Assembly: GCF_043641665.1 (NCBI RefSeq)
Contig: NC_092190.1
Location: 24,087,010 to 24,151,009, forward strand
Reading direction: 5' to 3'
Source: Enoplosus armatus
Taxonomy: Eukaryota > Chordata > Actinopteri > Centrarchiformes > Enoplosidae
DNA: 64,000 nt
In this document: piece after piece, positions 1 through 12,400 of the stretch
Layout: each line of letters begins with the position of its first letter
How positions within the stretch are numbered: the first letter of the stretch is position 1
The notes under the pieces: model-generated
Seen by the model: the letters and a program-made list of their open reading frames with translations, nothing else
Told to the model about the DNA's origin: nothing
The model's database searches: none
Position numbers and translations under genes: made by a program

Positions 1-1
1 C

Positions 2-370
2 AGTCGGTACCTGGCTCTGCGAGGTCTACGGACCCTCAGGATCCACAGTGACGCCCCAGAAGCTCCTTACCCCAACCAGGAAATTACAATCTCCCCGGCA
101 GCGGGGGTTGCAGCGGAGCTTGAGGCCCTCTCCTTGGACTTCTCCTCCTCCTTCCACGTGACCTTTGTGGACGTAGCGGTGCTCAACGGGCTCTCTGCCC
201 TAAAGGCATACAGTGTGGTGGGACCACCTGGTCACAACCTCTCCCAGCACTTCCTCCACCTGGACTTGCCCCTTGCTCTGCCCTCCTCTGCTACTCCGGA
301 TGACCCCATGGACCCCAGCCAGCGGGCTGCAGAGCCTCTGCAGAGCCTGTTTATTACGTTTGTCTACTAA
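2..370 (+). CDS. c21orf62: C21orf62 homologue, C-terminal part (partial at left edge)
   Basis: The frame is open from base 2 to a TAA at 368-370 and encodes about 122 C-terminal residues; the start lies left of the window. Segments SRYLALRGLRTLRI, VTFVDVAVLNGLSALKAYS and the very end LFITFVY resemble the C-terminal half of vertebrate C21orf62, a small secreted protein of unknown function. The resemblance comes from memory of the family, not an alignment. No intron is seen. In mammals C21orf62 lies next to the IFNAR2-IL10RB-IFNAR1-IFNGR2 cluster, and the same order follows here, which supports the call. No biochemical role can be read from the sequence. Confidence 0.82.
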   Translation, partial: SRYLALRGLRTLRIHSDAPEAPYPNQEITISPAAGVAAELEALSLDFSSSFHVTFVDVAVLNGLSALKAYSVVGPPGHNLSQHFLHLDLPLALPSSATPDDPMDPSQRAAEPLQSLFITFVY

Positions 371-820
371 CAACAAGTTCTGATTCAAGGGCACGGTCAG
401 GTTTGCAGTGCAAGTGGCAAATGATGGCGCAGGAATGAAACACAGCTGGATGGGTTTTTTCTTTGTCCTCCTTTTGCAAAAGCAAAGTTGCACATCTGAC
501 ATATTCTCTGTGGAACATATGAACTCTTTTTATGACTAAATGTGGCTTTGAACAGAAAAGAAGCTGACATTTTTCATCCCATAACACAAGTGATGTTGAT
601 TTTCTAACCAGAAAGCCGTAACAACCCTGATCCTCCAGTTAAGAGGTGATGCTTTGCTTCGACACCAAGGGCACACAGTGTGTTCACATGCAGGAACGTT
701 GTCAGTGTTTTACATGCACATATGCAGTCTGATTACAAATGTTGGCACCACTTACGTATATAAATTAATTTATTAAGGCACGCCTTATAAAGAGGTTGAA
801 AGTGAAACTGGTGGGATGAA

Positions 821-1127
821 TTAATAAATCATTTACTAATGCTTTATAAAACGTAGGGCTGTCACGTTTTCAAAAAGTTAACTTTGACCCCAAATACTGG
901 GGTTGTACCACGCTCTGCTCCTCAGATGTTTTGTGATTATCCAATCAGCACGACTTTGCTCGCTATTTTTAAGATTTTAAGAGCGCCCTCTGCTGGAACC
1001 AAAGGGCAAACTACTTGAAGCTCTCTGTCGTGCTTCCAGGCAATTCAAACATTCGAACCGTTAAAAATGCTCATTGGTATCACACTTTCTAATAGGCCAT
1101 ATAAAGCATTAGTAAATGATTTATTAA
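821..1127. repeat. MITE-like inverted repeat
   Basis: Bases 821-847 and 1101-1127 are perfect 27-bp inverted complements (core ATAAATCATTTACTAATG) about 250 bp apart. The flanks also carry partly related AT-rich words. Long AT-rich inverted arms around a short non-coding core are typical of non-autonomous DNA transposons in fish. The family was not identified. Confidence 0.6.
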
Positions 1128-4019
1128 CCATTAATAAAGCCATTCATGACTAATTATAAACCCTATTAGAAAGTATCTTTGTAGGGGTGCATGACTCAGT
1201 GGAAACGGAGCTTATAGAGGTGTTAAAATGGCTGAGTATTTAAGCGAATGTTGGCACACTCCAGCTGTCGTATCAATGCTTTCAGTAGGCTGGACGAGTG
1301 CTAATACCTTTCACACATAACTCATATACAGAGCACTTAGCGACTCCCAGAATCACTAGTCTGCAGATGTGCTCGTAAACACTACTCCCCATGCACACTT
1401 AAAACACCAGGTAGCTGGAAGCCACACGGGCCATGGTTACACCTCGATCACACCACCGAGTGTCCACATCTGGCCCTGAAAAGCTTTGACTCCTGTGAGT
1501 CGTCTCTCCGTCTTTCCGTCCGCCGCCCTTCACATTTGATCCAGGAGCTCTGACAGCAGTGTGAGCACAGGCTGGTTTTTTGCACATCCAGACCTGTCAC
1601 CGAAAAAAAACCCTCAGATGACGCGCGGCGCTCGAACGTGTGACGAGTGTAACCGTAGCCACGACTGTCCAGGCGGACTGCGGTCTGCTGCGCCATCTGC
1701 TCGAACAATCCCAGAGAGGGATGAGATGTTCCAGATCCCCCTCCCAGCTGCCAAGTGGGTGTTAACGCTTTATCATCTGCCCCCATCCAGGTGTTGTCAG
1801 ATATATCAGGGCAGCTGGAGAGCATGGACAGTGTGGAGGGGGCCTTTGAGCCTTTGAGCTCCGAATGACTGCAGTCGTTTCTTGGGTTTTACATGTAGAC
1901 GGGTGACAAATTAAATTAGTGGAGAAACATAACAAACACATATTCTTCCAAACAAGGACTGGTTTGATGGACCAATGTGTAGACAGCACTCTCCACCAGC
2001 ATCAAGACACCAAATGAGGGGATATCTTTTGGAACAGTGGTGGTCATCCTTCACCTGGAGTTCTAGAGAACCCATGAGACCGGGACGAAGTTTGCTAACT
2101 CAACAGGGACCACCAGAGGCATCCCAGAGGGGCTCAGAGTCTAACCAAGTACTTGCCACAATCCATTGAACGCCGTAAGATCTTTGCTGGTAAACCCTGA
2201 AGCTGGGACCCCCCTGGAACAAAGAAACGAAACCAGTCACAACACCAGTTGGGAAGAGGAGGAGTCAGTTCACGTCCGGAGACAGATCGAGGAGGACATC
2301 TACATCCAGAGCTAAAGATCACTCTTGAAGACAGACGGGGATTATGATGATCTCCCCCTCATGTGTGACCCTATCGATTTCACTGGCATTCAACACTTCG
2401 CGGTCACGTGAGACACCTGAGCCAGTTCCACTTCTTCATGAAGACCATTAGGTGAAACCTTCCAAAAAGGTAGTAAGTGGATCTTGACTTGGGATTATTC
2501 TGTCGCATGTACTGATCCCACTGTTGGACTTCCACGCTCAAGCATCGAAGCTGTCCTCGAGGCGTGAGGTAGACGTGTTCAAACAGTCTTGGTCAGAGGT
2601 TCCAAGACTGGTCAAACTAGAATACACTCCCAGTGGCACCAGCCTTGGTGAACTGGTAAACTGGTCGTTAAGGTTAAGAAGGATTTTAGTGTGTGTTTTC
2701 GTGTTTTCTGTTAAGACCTCTTTGCTCTCAGTGAGGAGGCGAATGTTTGACAGCTACAGCAGCACAAAGCGCGTGGTTCAATGTGAATATGTTGGATATC
2801 ACTCACCACCAAAGCACAACTGAAAGCTTTCATGATAATGGTCCTAACGTGGCTCCTGCATGAGGACTTCTAGTTTTTATACCTTTTAATATTTCAGCTG
2901 ATGTCATGCGTTGGTGCTGCATATCCTTATATACATTTGAGTTCAATCAAATCATCAAAAATGAACTGACTTGTAAATGATTCCAGCACATAAATACTGG
3001 TTTGTTTCTGGGACTGGGGCAGATGGGATGATGAGTATTTTTATTCCCCTTCAATGATAACATACCTACATGTTGGAGTCCTGTGCAGCACAGTCTCAGT
3101 GACTGAGGTGTTGTGGGGAAAGGAGAGAGCAGAAGGACACATTCCTGCTTCAGGGATCAATAGAGCATCATAAAAACAACAAGATGTACTGTGGCAGCTG
3201 ACTGCAGCGAACACTGGCTGGAACCGATCCAGAGGGGGATCAGAGTCCGCGCCAGAGCTGGATGATACTATTGTGTCTGGGAGGGAGCTTTCGAGTGTTA
3301 CGCTGTTTTGCTGAGGACATTTTAAAAAGTGAACCATGGTAAACGCTGCCTGTTGTCAAGATTTAAGGACAAAAACATGGAAGAATGTATGTAAAACACG
3401 TGAGAGACGAGGACTGTGTCAGTCTGCCGTGGTATGAGCTGACGGAGAGGCGCAGTAGGCTCACTGTTATGAAGGCTGCAGTCTGCTGATGCGTTTTTCC
3501 AGCTGGCCTTATTGAGTGCAGATGGCCTAATAAAACAAGTTGTTTTGAAACAGGTTAAAATGGATGCCCAAAGAACAAGAGTCCCGGGATGAGGATCCTC
3601 TCTCACCAGCCAGCGGATCTCATCAAAACAGTGACTTTGACTCTCTGTTGAGTTGTGCAGTTATTAACCCACGTAAAGCCAAGTTGGCAGGGACTCCTGT
3701 GAGGGAACGGGGGGGTTGGGGGGGGGGGAGAAATTTCCTCAGAATCACGTCGGCCGTGGCTCACTTACTCTACAGCTGTTTTTGTCAGAAGTCAAAATCT
3801 TCATTTTCCCTGAAGTTCTCGAACGGTTTGTGTTTTTGTTTTGGGATATTTTTTTGTTTGTAGTCACTTTAACGGAACGGGAGAGGAGCTGGAGGACGAT
3901 ATGAGTCAAAGCTGAACATGTAAAAACTCCAGCTCGTATCCTGTGAGAGACTGTGTTGAAGCTGCTGTCACAAACACAATCTGAGGCCAACACTTCTGTT
4001 CTGCAGATCATTCAAGGAC

Positions 4020-4020
<1 letters not shown>

Positions 4021-4050
<30 letters not shown>

Positions 4051-4115
4051 ACGCATAGGCAAGCTTGCAGGCGTGAGCACATGGGTGTGTCTTTGTTTGT
4101 GTGTGTGTGTGTGCA
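4021..4115. repeat. TG microsatellite pair
   Basis: A TG run covers about 4021-4048 and a second shorter TG-rich run lies near 4096-4114, separated by unique sequence. Open frames rich in Cys and Val across it are artefacts of the repeat. Confidence 0.9.
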
Positions 4116-5735
4116 TGTGCTTGCATTTATCTCCCTTTCGCCAACATCACAGGGAGTTTGTCGCTCTATAATCGTAGTTCATCTGCATCAAATGACAGGA
4201 TCCACGGCAGATGCACTGTGTTGCATGTGCTGTATATTCTTCACGTATGCACTGATTGTGTGCAACGAAAACTGTTGTATTACTGTGTTGTAATACTTTA
4301 GAACTCCATAGTTTGCAGCAAAATAAATGCAGCGATTGCACAGACGTAACTCCTGTCGGGTGAAACTGTGTCGCAACTATCAACTTCTGCTGCGCTTGGT
4401 TTTAAAAATTGATTTCTATCAAAACATGCAATAAGTTATATTTACACATGCAGCAGACGCAGAGCGAACATTAGCTTTCATTTGGAGTCGCGTGTCTGTG
4501 CTATGCTATGAGAGCGGTGAGAGTGAATCAAAACAGTAAAGCTGTGGGACAAATAAACCCAAAGCGATGAGCTGAAGGATGCTATAAAGCTCAGCAGAGC
4601 TGGAGGGAGCTGCAAAGTTGGGTAGTAATCCTCCGTAGATTCGTTGCGACAGCCGACCCCACATAAGCATTTGATCCATCGCTAATATAAGAAATACTCA
4701 TTGTAGCAGCTTTAAACAATGTTTAATCTGTAGGCATACAAAAAACTACAGCTTTCATGAAGTGCACGTACTATACGTCATCGTAACTCCCTTATCCATG
4801 ATATCACACTGAGGCCACAACCACCTGTGTCAATGCTCCCAAATATAACTGGCTTTAAGCCTTAACACCTTCTTCAGAAAATCATACACTTTTAATTGGC
4901 ACTGTGCCCACATTGCAACACACCCGTGACTTGAAATTAGCCGCTGAGACCAAAATGTCTGCAATGACTGAGATGTTTCATCCACTTCAATGTAGTTATT
5001 CGTTTCTGGGATAATGTCACCATCTAGTGGCCAAAACAGTGCAGTGGTTTCAGCCCAGACGTGGTGATTCGAACACGATACTACGAGTTTATCCTGATCT
5101 TCTCACCTGTTGACAACAATGTAAAGTACTGACTGTGTTAGTAGTTCTTTCTTTAGTTTGATGTATGCCTCTAGTTTTAGTTTCCCGCCCTGTGACTGTC
5201 AGGCAGGGCTACATCCTGGCGCTGAGTGCATCTTCTTACTGTGTTTTCAACACACGGATATGGAAACAAGATGGTGACTATAACGTCTGGGTCTGGCGGC
5301 CTAAAGAGCACCCATAACCCTCTTCTGAAGCAAGACTTAACTGTGGCTTTCTTTGTTGAATGGAAACACATTTCATTATGCAACGAGCTGAATTTCCCCG
5401 TTAACTGCTGCGAGTGCCATCTGGTTTGGAAGATACAACCAGAGCGTGCCAAGTTAATTTGCTCTGTATACATAAAGGAGTTGGTACTGAAAACTTCAAA
5501 GCTCTCAGCACACCTTTCGGTTTCCTTTAAGCCAACATTCACACCCAGTATTCAGCACGGGAACAGACTGGGAGTTCGTCCACCCATAACACTGGTGGAA
5601 AGAGTTCTCGCCGAGCATTTCGTGCGGCCAGAAATCCGCCTTTAGTCACTCCCGCGTGGTGAACGGGGTCATTACACACCTCCACAAGCCACCTTTTAAT
5701 GGTTTTGCAGACAGGATGTTTAGAACAGGCCATGA

Positions 5736-5783
5736 GACTGTGTGATGTGTGCTGATGGGAGCATCAGCACACATCACACAGTC
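5736..5783. repeat. Perfect 22-bp hairpin with 4-nt loop
   Basis: 5736-5757 is exactly complementary to 5762-5783, with loop GGAG at 5758-5761. It is not AT-rich or low complexity (arm begins GACTGTGTGATG). A transcript would fold into a tight stem. It lies about 40 bp before a second hairpin. Origin unknown; it could be a fold-back transposon remnant. Confidence 0.85.
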
Positions 5784-5820
5784 TTAAAACGTCTGGAACA
5801 TTCCACCACAAAATGGGTGA

Positions 5821-5852
5821 AAAAAACCCGGTGATCTCATACCGGGTTTTTT
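5821..5852. repeat. 12-bp GC-core hairpin
   Basis: AAAAAACCCGGT at 5821-5832 pairs perfectly with ACCGGGTTTTTT at 5841-5852 across an 8-nt loop. It looks like a bacterial intrinsic terminator, but the context is vertebrate intergenic DNA, so that reading does not apply. Confidence 0.8.
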
Positions 5853-6252
5853 GGGTTTGACATCACTCTCTTGTGTTAGAGAGAGACTTCCTTCACTTTC
5901 TCCTCTGCTCTCTCGACCTTCATTACAGACCTGAAGTACTTGTGTGAGGGAATGTAATTATTCAAATGTAAAATGCAGATTTGTTATAGTGTGTATCCCA
6001 CGGCTATCTGCCTTAAGACGATTTGTACACATTGCAAATGTGCATTTTTACAACCTTTGACATGTTCGGCGACTCATGCGGGAATCATGTACTGTTTAAG
6101 GAACAGACTGTGTATTAGGAACTGGCTTGGCAGGTTTGATTTGTATATAATTTGTATATTTAAGCAGATTCTTGGAGCTTATTTGTTTATCGTGAAATGA
6201 CGACGTGGATCATTTCTTCTGTCCACAAACTGTCCCTCTGTATATTCTGAGA

Positions 6253-6258
6253 TAATAA
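6253..6258 (+). terminator. Possible distal polyadenylation signal
   Basis: An AATAAA follows a T-rich, 3'-UTR-like stretch (about 6120-6250, with TGTATATAATTTGTATATTT-type words). It could be a distal poly(A) site of the C21orf62 homologue or of an unseen transcript. No gene body supports it directly. Confidence 0.25.
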
Positions 6259-8131
6259 AACGTTTTTGAAAAAGGGGGTTTTGTGTTTAAATCTTATTCC
6301 GACTCAACATCTGTACATGACAGCAGAGGTGAGATTTTCATTTCTTTCTTTAGCTTAGTCTCCATCCTTGTTGCCAAAGCACCCTTTGCTGTGAATCCCA
6401 CAATGATCACAGCTGCAGTGCGATTCTTTGTGGCTTTTGGTATCGCTGCAAACACGGTGCCATACTTACTAAGTGATGTGTCTCATCAACAATCCAGTTC
6501 ATTATCTTGTGCCGTCATTTCTATCAGCTACAAAAACGCCGTTCTCACCAAAGTACTTCCTCTTCAGGAGTACTTCAGGAAATACCACAACATGGCACCA
6601 GAGACGGTTTAGAAAGGTCATTTCCTGTATCAGTGCCACGTAGGTTTCACCACTGCCTCGCCGTTGTAGAGGACTAGCAGCAGGTCCTGAGTCCATTCAG
6701 TCCAATGGGAGAAGTGAACGTGAGCACAGATTATGACCCATTTATTAATTTAGCTGTTTTTGGAGGGGGGGAAAGAGAATATTATTAGACGGATGAAACG
6801 ACCACGTCCACAGGAAGTGTGTCCCATTTCATAATACTGGCGCAGCTTGTAATGCTTCCCTTGATGGCACTAACAAAGTATGACAGGACATGAAACATCA
6901 CAACAGCCCCAAAAAAACAACAGCGTTGGTTGTTGAGAATGTGTCAACCAGGTGTGTGACTTTGACAAAAGACACTGCTGTTGGTATCTTGTCACCTACC
7001 AGTCTGTGATTTGCCTTTCAACTAAAGGTTTTAGTTGCTTAGCCAACCCTAACCACAGTTTATTTGCCATAACCACAGTCTTTCCCCACCCTTAACCACG
7101 TCACAGCTGCCATGCACAGGTCCAACATCAACATTCTTGTTTGGGGTTGCCTGACTATAGGGGCACCAGATCAGAAAACGTCTTTTTGTGCGTTGCATAT
7201 CCAGATCTCAGCAATAGAGTGCTGCAGGAATGAGTCCTAAAACCCGGAAATGAGTTCGCCTTTTTACACTTCTGGTCCCATTGGCTTTTTGTCGAGGGAA
7301 CCAGGGCGATGCTAACTTCCAGGTTTGCCTACAAAAACACGACATCTCTGCAGCGCTCTTGGTGAGGCGAGTGTTACTATTATTAAGGATAAGGAGTGAT
7401 GGCTAAATCTCTGAAAGTAAGACCCAGGTTGTGATTAACCAGAATTATCCTTCAGTACTCATCACCTTATATTATCAATACTCGTTCGTGAAACTGCAAG
7501 AATACCTCATTTATGTCCCACTTTTCAAAACATGTTGCTAAGTGCTTCACATGCACCCCTGAGAACAACCCTCATTAATGAAAGGGAGGGATTGGCCCCG
7601 AATGTAACATGGAAAAATGTTTCGTAAGAGTTACATGCTGGGTTTTTTGTGTGTGTCACCAATACACTTATAATTTAAGAAAGGAAACCACATTTAACAA
7701 CCAAATAGCAGACACTTTGTGAGCACACACACACACACTGAAATGTAACTGACTGAAGCCTCAGTTGTATATTAGATCCATGTAAAGTGTGAGGGATGTA
7801 AAACTGTCCCCCCACCACGTGACAACAAGCTGGGACACAATGCCTCTTAAACAGCAACCTGAGCCACTGGAGCCGTGCTTTTCCCAACACAGTGTAGTCC
7901 AATGTGAGGCTGCTATGACTAAACTAGAGAAAATAAAAAAGTCCAGGTTATTTGAACTGAACTGCAGAGAGAAGTCTCTATTCATTATAATAACAGAAGC
8001 GCTGCAGTCCCTCAGGCTCTGAGTCACTGCCACAAACACCTTATGTAATGGCACCGCATCTTTTATCTTTCATCGCCCTCTAGTGGCCTCTGAAACAATT
8101 GCAGAGCAAAACGCAGCGGCTGCGTCCAGTT

Positions 8132-8443
8132 CAGCTCAGCTCAGCCCGGGAAATCCATATATATATATATACATATTACTAATAATGCTGGGGAAAATAT
8201 GAGTCTCTCATAAACGAGAATATTAACTGCACGCTGCACTGTACTGAATGTTAAAATAGCCTGCGATTGTTCTTTTCCTGCAATTAAACAATAATAATAA
8301 TAAAGCTTGTAGTTTTTATTACTTTACTACGCTTTTATTAATAACTACAGAAGTAAATGGTTGAACAGTTTAATCCAAATCAAATGTAGAATCCATAATT
8401 GAATAAAAGTGTAATAACGCATCGCTTGCTTTATATCTTCTCA
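8132..8443 (+). repeat. Local duplicated block, copy 1
   Basis: From CAGCTCAGC to TATATCTTCTCA this stretch is repeated with high identity at 10157-10509, inside intron 2 of gene A. The copies share blocks such as TGCACTGTACTGAATG and AATAATAATAATAAAGC. They differ by a TA run here and by a CpG-rich insertion in the second copy. Non-coding. Confidence 0.85.
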
Positions 8444-8699
8444 GTCGTTGCTGCTCCAGGTGTAGTGACCAGGTTTGGGAAGTTTAGTGCCACGCAGTTC
8501 ACTCATTTTGTGAAACGATATCCACGCTGATCCTGTTTAAGGATAAGATACAGGAAGACAAGATCGATAGGTAAGTTAAAATGCTTAATTGATCCCCAAG
8601 AGAAGATAAGGTCGGGCAGAATCAGTGAAAGTGGTGCGTGACAGTCAGGAAAGCCACGAAAACAAACTTTCACACGTTAAGAAGGATGCTGCGACAGGT

Positions 8700-8890
8700 G
8701 CTCTGCAGCGAGACCTTTACTTTGAAGGCGACGCCGGAAGTGGCGGGGTCCGAGCGTGGTTTGACTTGACTGCGGGACCGCCTCGGTGATGACAGCGCGA
8801 GGAGACGCTCCCCGTGTGACTGCGGGTTTCCTCGAGACTGTTTTTGCTTTTGCTTCTCTGACACTGAAACGGCAGCTGCGGTGCGCGGCG
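8700..8890 (+). promoter_or_regulatory. CpG-rich promoter and probable non-coding first exon of gene A
   Basis: This GC- and CpG-rich stretch contains an ETS-type site CCGGAAGT (8734-8741) and ends in a good splice donor, GCGGCG|GTAAGT, at 8890/8891. A matching acceptor (pyrimidine run then CACACAG) ends at 9404, 40 bases before the chosen ATG. I infer a spliced 5' UTR. The transcription start is not visible; the left limit is approximate. Confidence 0.45.
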
Positions 8891-9409
8891 GTAAGTCACC
8901 GAGCCGTCAGCCCCGTGACGACGGACGGTCGGTCGCGGTGTTTAGCTGTTAGCTAACACCGCTGTTAGCGCGGTGTGTGTAAGAGACTGTGAAGTTAACG
9001 TTAGCCTGACCTGTAATTAAGTTGTACTTATGTTTTACTTCGTCGGAAAAGCGTTTAATTAATACTCCACGGTGTTTGTAAAATACGTCACAGTCGTGCC
9101 AGCCTAAAAAACAAACACGGGTCAACTTTATCAGAAGGCTGACGCGGGCTAATTAGTATATTAGCTCTCAATGAGTGCAGTTAGCATAGTAATGTTCATA
9201 AGAAGCTAATGCGAACGACCCCATGGAGTACAGGTACATTCTCGAGCTTAAAAAGTAGGTGAAGTCTGTTATATAATTATATTATATATTATATAATCAT
9301 TGTAATGTGAGAAAGTAGTATTATTTTAAACAGACAAATAAACTGGCAGTGTGTGTGAATGCTTGAAAGTGAGCGGAGGAGCTCTGTTCTCTGTCTTCAC
9401 ACAGTAACT

Positions 9410-9448
9410 ATGCAGCCCGCGGGGGGTGAGGCGGCCAGTACGACATGA
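9410..9448 (+). promoter_or_regulatory. uORF overlapping the start codon of gene A
   Basis: An ATG at 9410 opens a 12-codon frame that ends at TGA 9446-9448. The TGA shares bases with the main ATG at 9445 (ATGA). It lies downstream of the inferred 5' UTR acceptor at 9404, so it should be in the mature leader. Overlapping stop-start arrangements usually reduce translation or act through reinitiation. Confidence 0.6.
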
Positions 9449-12400
9449 TGAGCGGTCCGCCTCCGGTGCTGTGGCTGATGTTGCTGCTGGACCCGGGTGA
9501 GTAAACCAGGCTCCCTCAGAGATGGACTGTCTCAGAGATGGAGGGTCTCACTGAATTTGTTGAATACCAACTCAACACACGCACATGACGGCTCGTTAAA
9601 GCATTCCGCCAGGTGTGTCTTTGTACCTTGTGTCTTCTTTTGTGGCCCAGCCTAAGTCAGACTAAGCCCCTCCTTGTCCACACAGTGCTCAGTTCCCTTC
9701 CTGCACCGGTCAATGTTCACGTCGACTCCGTCAACTTCCGCCATGTCCTGCGTTGGGATCCTGGGCCCGGCACCCCACCGGGAACACAGTTCAAGGTCTT
9801 CACGAGGTAACCCCCCCCCCATCCTGTCTCTCATCTTGTTGGCCTGTCTCTGCCATGTATTCTGTAGTTTTGATCTTACTCGCTCAACATGAAATGTCTG
9901 GTCAAATTCATACTCAAATCTTACTTACAAACCAGACTACACTATAAATTTGGCCAATTTTAGCTTCTTCCTTTCATTAAGGCAAAGGCCTTTTGTAGTT
10001 GCTTGTGTGTGAAGTTTGGCTTCTTTTTTTTCTTTGAATGAAACATATCAAGGCAAAGCAATAAACATTTCTATGTGCTAATGAACTCAGTCCTCAGTCC
10101 TCGCTCCACCCTCTACAATGTCAGATAACCTGTGTAAGTTAAGCACATCATAATTCTCCAGCTCAGTTCAGCCCGGAAAATCCCGCGTGACGTTTGGTAA
10201 GCGCGCTCGCAAGCGGCAGGTGAGGCACATATTACTAATAACGGTGGGGAAAATATGAGTCTCTCGTAAACGATCATATTAACTGCATGCTGCACTGTAC
10301 TGAATGTTAAAATAGCCTGCGATTGTTCTTTTCCTGCTTTGACAGACAGCAATTAAACAATAATAATAATAATAAAGCATGTCGTTTTTATTACTTTACT
10401 ACGCTTTTATTAATTACTACAGAAGTAAATGGTTGAACAGTTTAATCCAAATCAAATTCCATAATTGAATAAAAGTGTAATAACGCATTGCTTGCTTTAT
10501 ATCTTCTCAACCTCAAATCTTACTTACAAACCAGACTACACTATAAATTTGGCCAATTTTAGCTTCTTCCTTTCATTAAGGCAAAGGCCTTTTGTAGTTG
10601 CTTGTGTGTGAAGTTTGGCTTCTTTTTTTTTTCTTTGAATGAAACATATCAAGGCAAAGCAATAAACATTTCAATGTGCTAATGAACTCAGTCCTCGGTC
10701 CTCGCTCCACCCTCTACAATGTCAGATAACATCATAGTTCTCCAGAAATGTGTCAAAAGTGTGCCAAATTCTCCAAAACTTTTGTCAAATAAAAGAAAAA
10801 AGCGTATCTTTTCTAAAGTATGGCTCTAGAAGGCTGGGGAATTCCACAGCATCCTTCCTTTCTTTCCCCAGTAACAGGCGATATATATATTGTTTTGCTT
10901 TTAAGAGGCAAAAGTTGATCATTAGATCTTTTACGTCCTTATGCAATTTACAGAAGGGTTCCTACTTTAGGTTCCGTACTTTTGTGCCTGTTTTTAATTT
11001 ATTATTGTTTTAGAGACATAACAGCGTTAACAGGAAATGAGAGAAAAGCGAGAGGGGAAATGACATGCCATAAAAGTCCCCAGCTGGACTCGAACCGGGG
11101 AGATTGCGGTTCATGGTTAGGCACTTTGAGCCTCCTAGGCCCCCACTGCCTGGTAGTATACTGGAAGTATACTAGACTACAGGTCATGTTTGATGTTCAC
11201 CTCATAATTCTTGGTATTGCCCTGCAGTCTTAAGAGCTGTGCAACTGCATCATTATCATTACACACTTGTTCTTATTCATAATGAAAATAGCCAGTGTTG
11301 ATAAAAATCTGAGTCATTAATGTATTTGCTTTACATCACGTTATATCAGCCTTATCAGTTTTCATCAGCCTCTCTGAACTCCAGGATCAACCGTGACCTT
11401 TGATTTGGTCACGTTTTCTTCGACTGTGGCTGGTTTTCAGTCACAACACGCGGTTTTCTTCCACTGTGGCTGAGGTGCTGTTTCACAGTGGTCCACGAGG
11501 CGTCTAAGCGTGGTACCTGAGCGTGCAGCTGTGACCACAGAGAGGCTGGCTGGTTCTTTTAAAGGAACCGATGATTCAAGCGCTCTTATGAAACAACTGG
11601 GACGGGGTTTGAGGTTCACCGTGTGTGTGTGTGTGTTTGTCTTTCAGGTTCAGATGGTCTTATGTCTTGTTTTGACAGTCATTGTGATGGTTCTGAACAA
11701 ATCCTGCATAGTCCGCATTTAACTTGGAAAAGATAATATGATGATAAGCTAACCGGGTCACCTCTTCGCTGTCTTAGTAAATTGTAAAGGATAAGTCTGG
11801 TGGTATTTTTCCGTTTTTGACTGGACTGCAGCAAAGCGGGGGCCATTTTTTGGTGAACAATGGCCCCAACAAATGCGCTATTTCCTCCTTTTTCCAGTCA
11901 CATTTGCTAAAAGCTATAGTGCCCAGCTGTTTTTTCTTTTTATCCTTTTTCTGATCCTTTTTAAAAATCGAGCCACTGAAAACACAACGTCGACATGTTA
12001 TCATAAGAGTGAGATTTATGTGATGTAAATATAATTACAAACATACATTTAGTATATTGTTATTGAATTGCCATCAGCTTGTTTACATATCATTAGTGTT
12101 TACAGTGATATTAAGTTGATGTGTATCGGAGCTCTTTTACTGAAAAGACCTGGTGCTGTATCTGACCACAAGGCTGATTAGAGGACAGTTTGCTCATTAT
12201 TCAGCATATATACACTAAAAGATGTTTACCATGCCAGTGTTTGGTACCTTTTCCTTCAGCACAACATCACCCGTATGATCTGACAATTATTTTATTTTTT
12301 TCACTTTGGCGTACTGTATCAGCATGTTGGACCCAAAAACACCCCAAAACACAAAAAAACCCATGAAAAATGATATTTTTTACCGTCAAAACCACAAACA

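Larger units (their letters stand above)
371..8699. other. Intergenic region between C21orf62 and receptor gene A
   Basis: About 8.3 kb with no coding exon I can support. It starts with the 3' UTR of the C21orf62 homologue. It contains a MITE-like inverted repeat (821-1127), TG runs (4021-4048 and near 4100), two hairpins (5736-5783, 5821-5852), a polyadenylation-like signal near 6253, short CA and TA runs (about 7728-7739, 8158-8172) and one copy of a local duplicated block (8132-8443). Open frames such as 5226-5645 have no recognisable domain and no exon structure, so I read them as chance. I saw no bHLH (OLIG-type) frame, although OLIG genes sit at this position in mammals. Confidence 0.6.

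Noticed and set aside
5226..5645. 139-codon plus-strand frame and its minus-strand counterpart
   Set aside because: No recognisable domain, signal or splice context; overlapping open frames on both strands point to chance.
5821..5852. Rho-independent terminator
   Set aside because: The form fits, but the context is vertebrate nuclear DNA where this mechanism does not operate.
371..8699. OLIG1/OLIG2 homologue, expected here from mammalian synteny
   Set aside because: No bHLH-encoding frame is visible on either strand.
11086..11096. tRNA gene
   Set aside because: A perfect B box is present, but no cloverleaf or acceptor stem can be formed; fits a SINE head.
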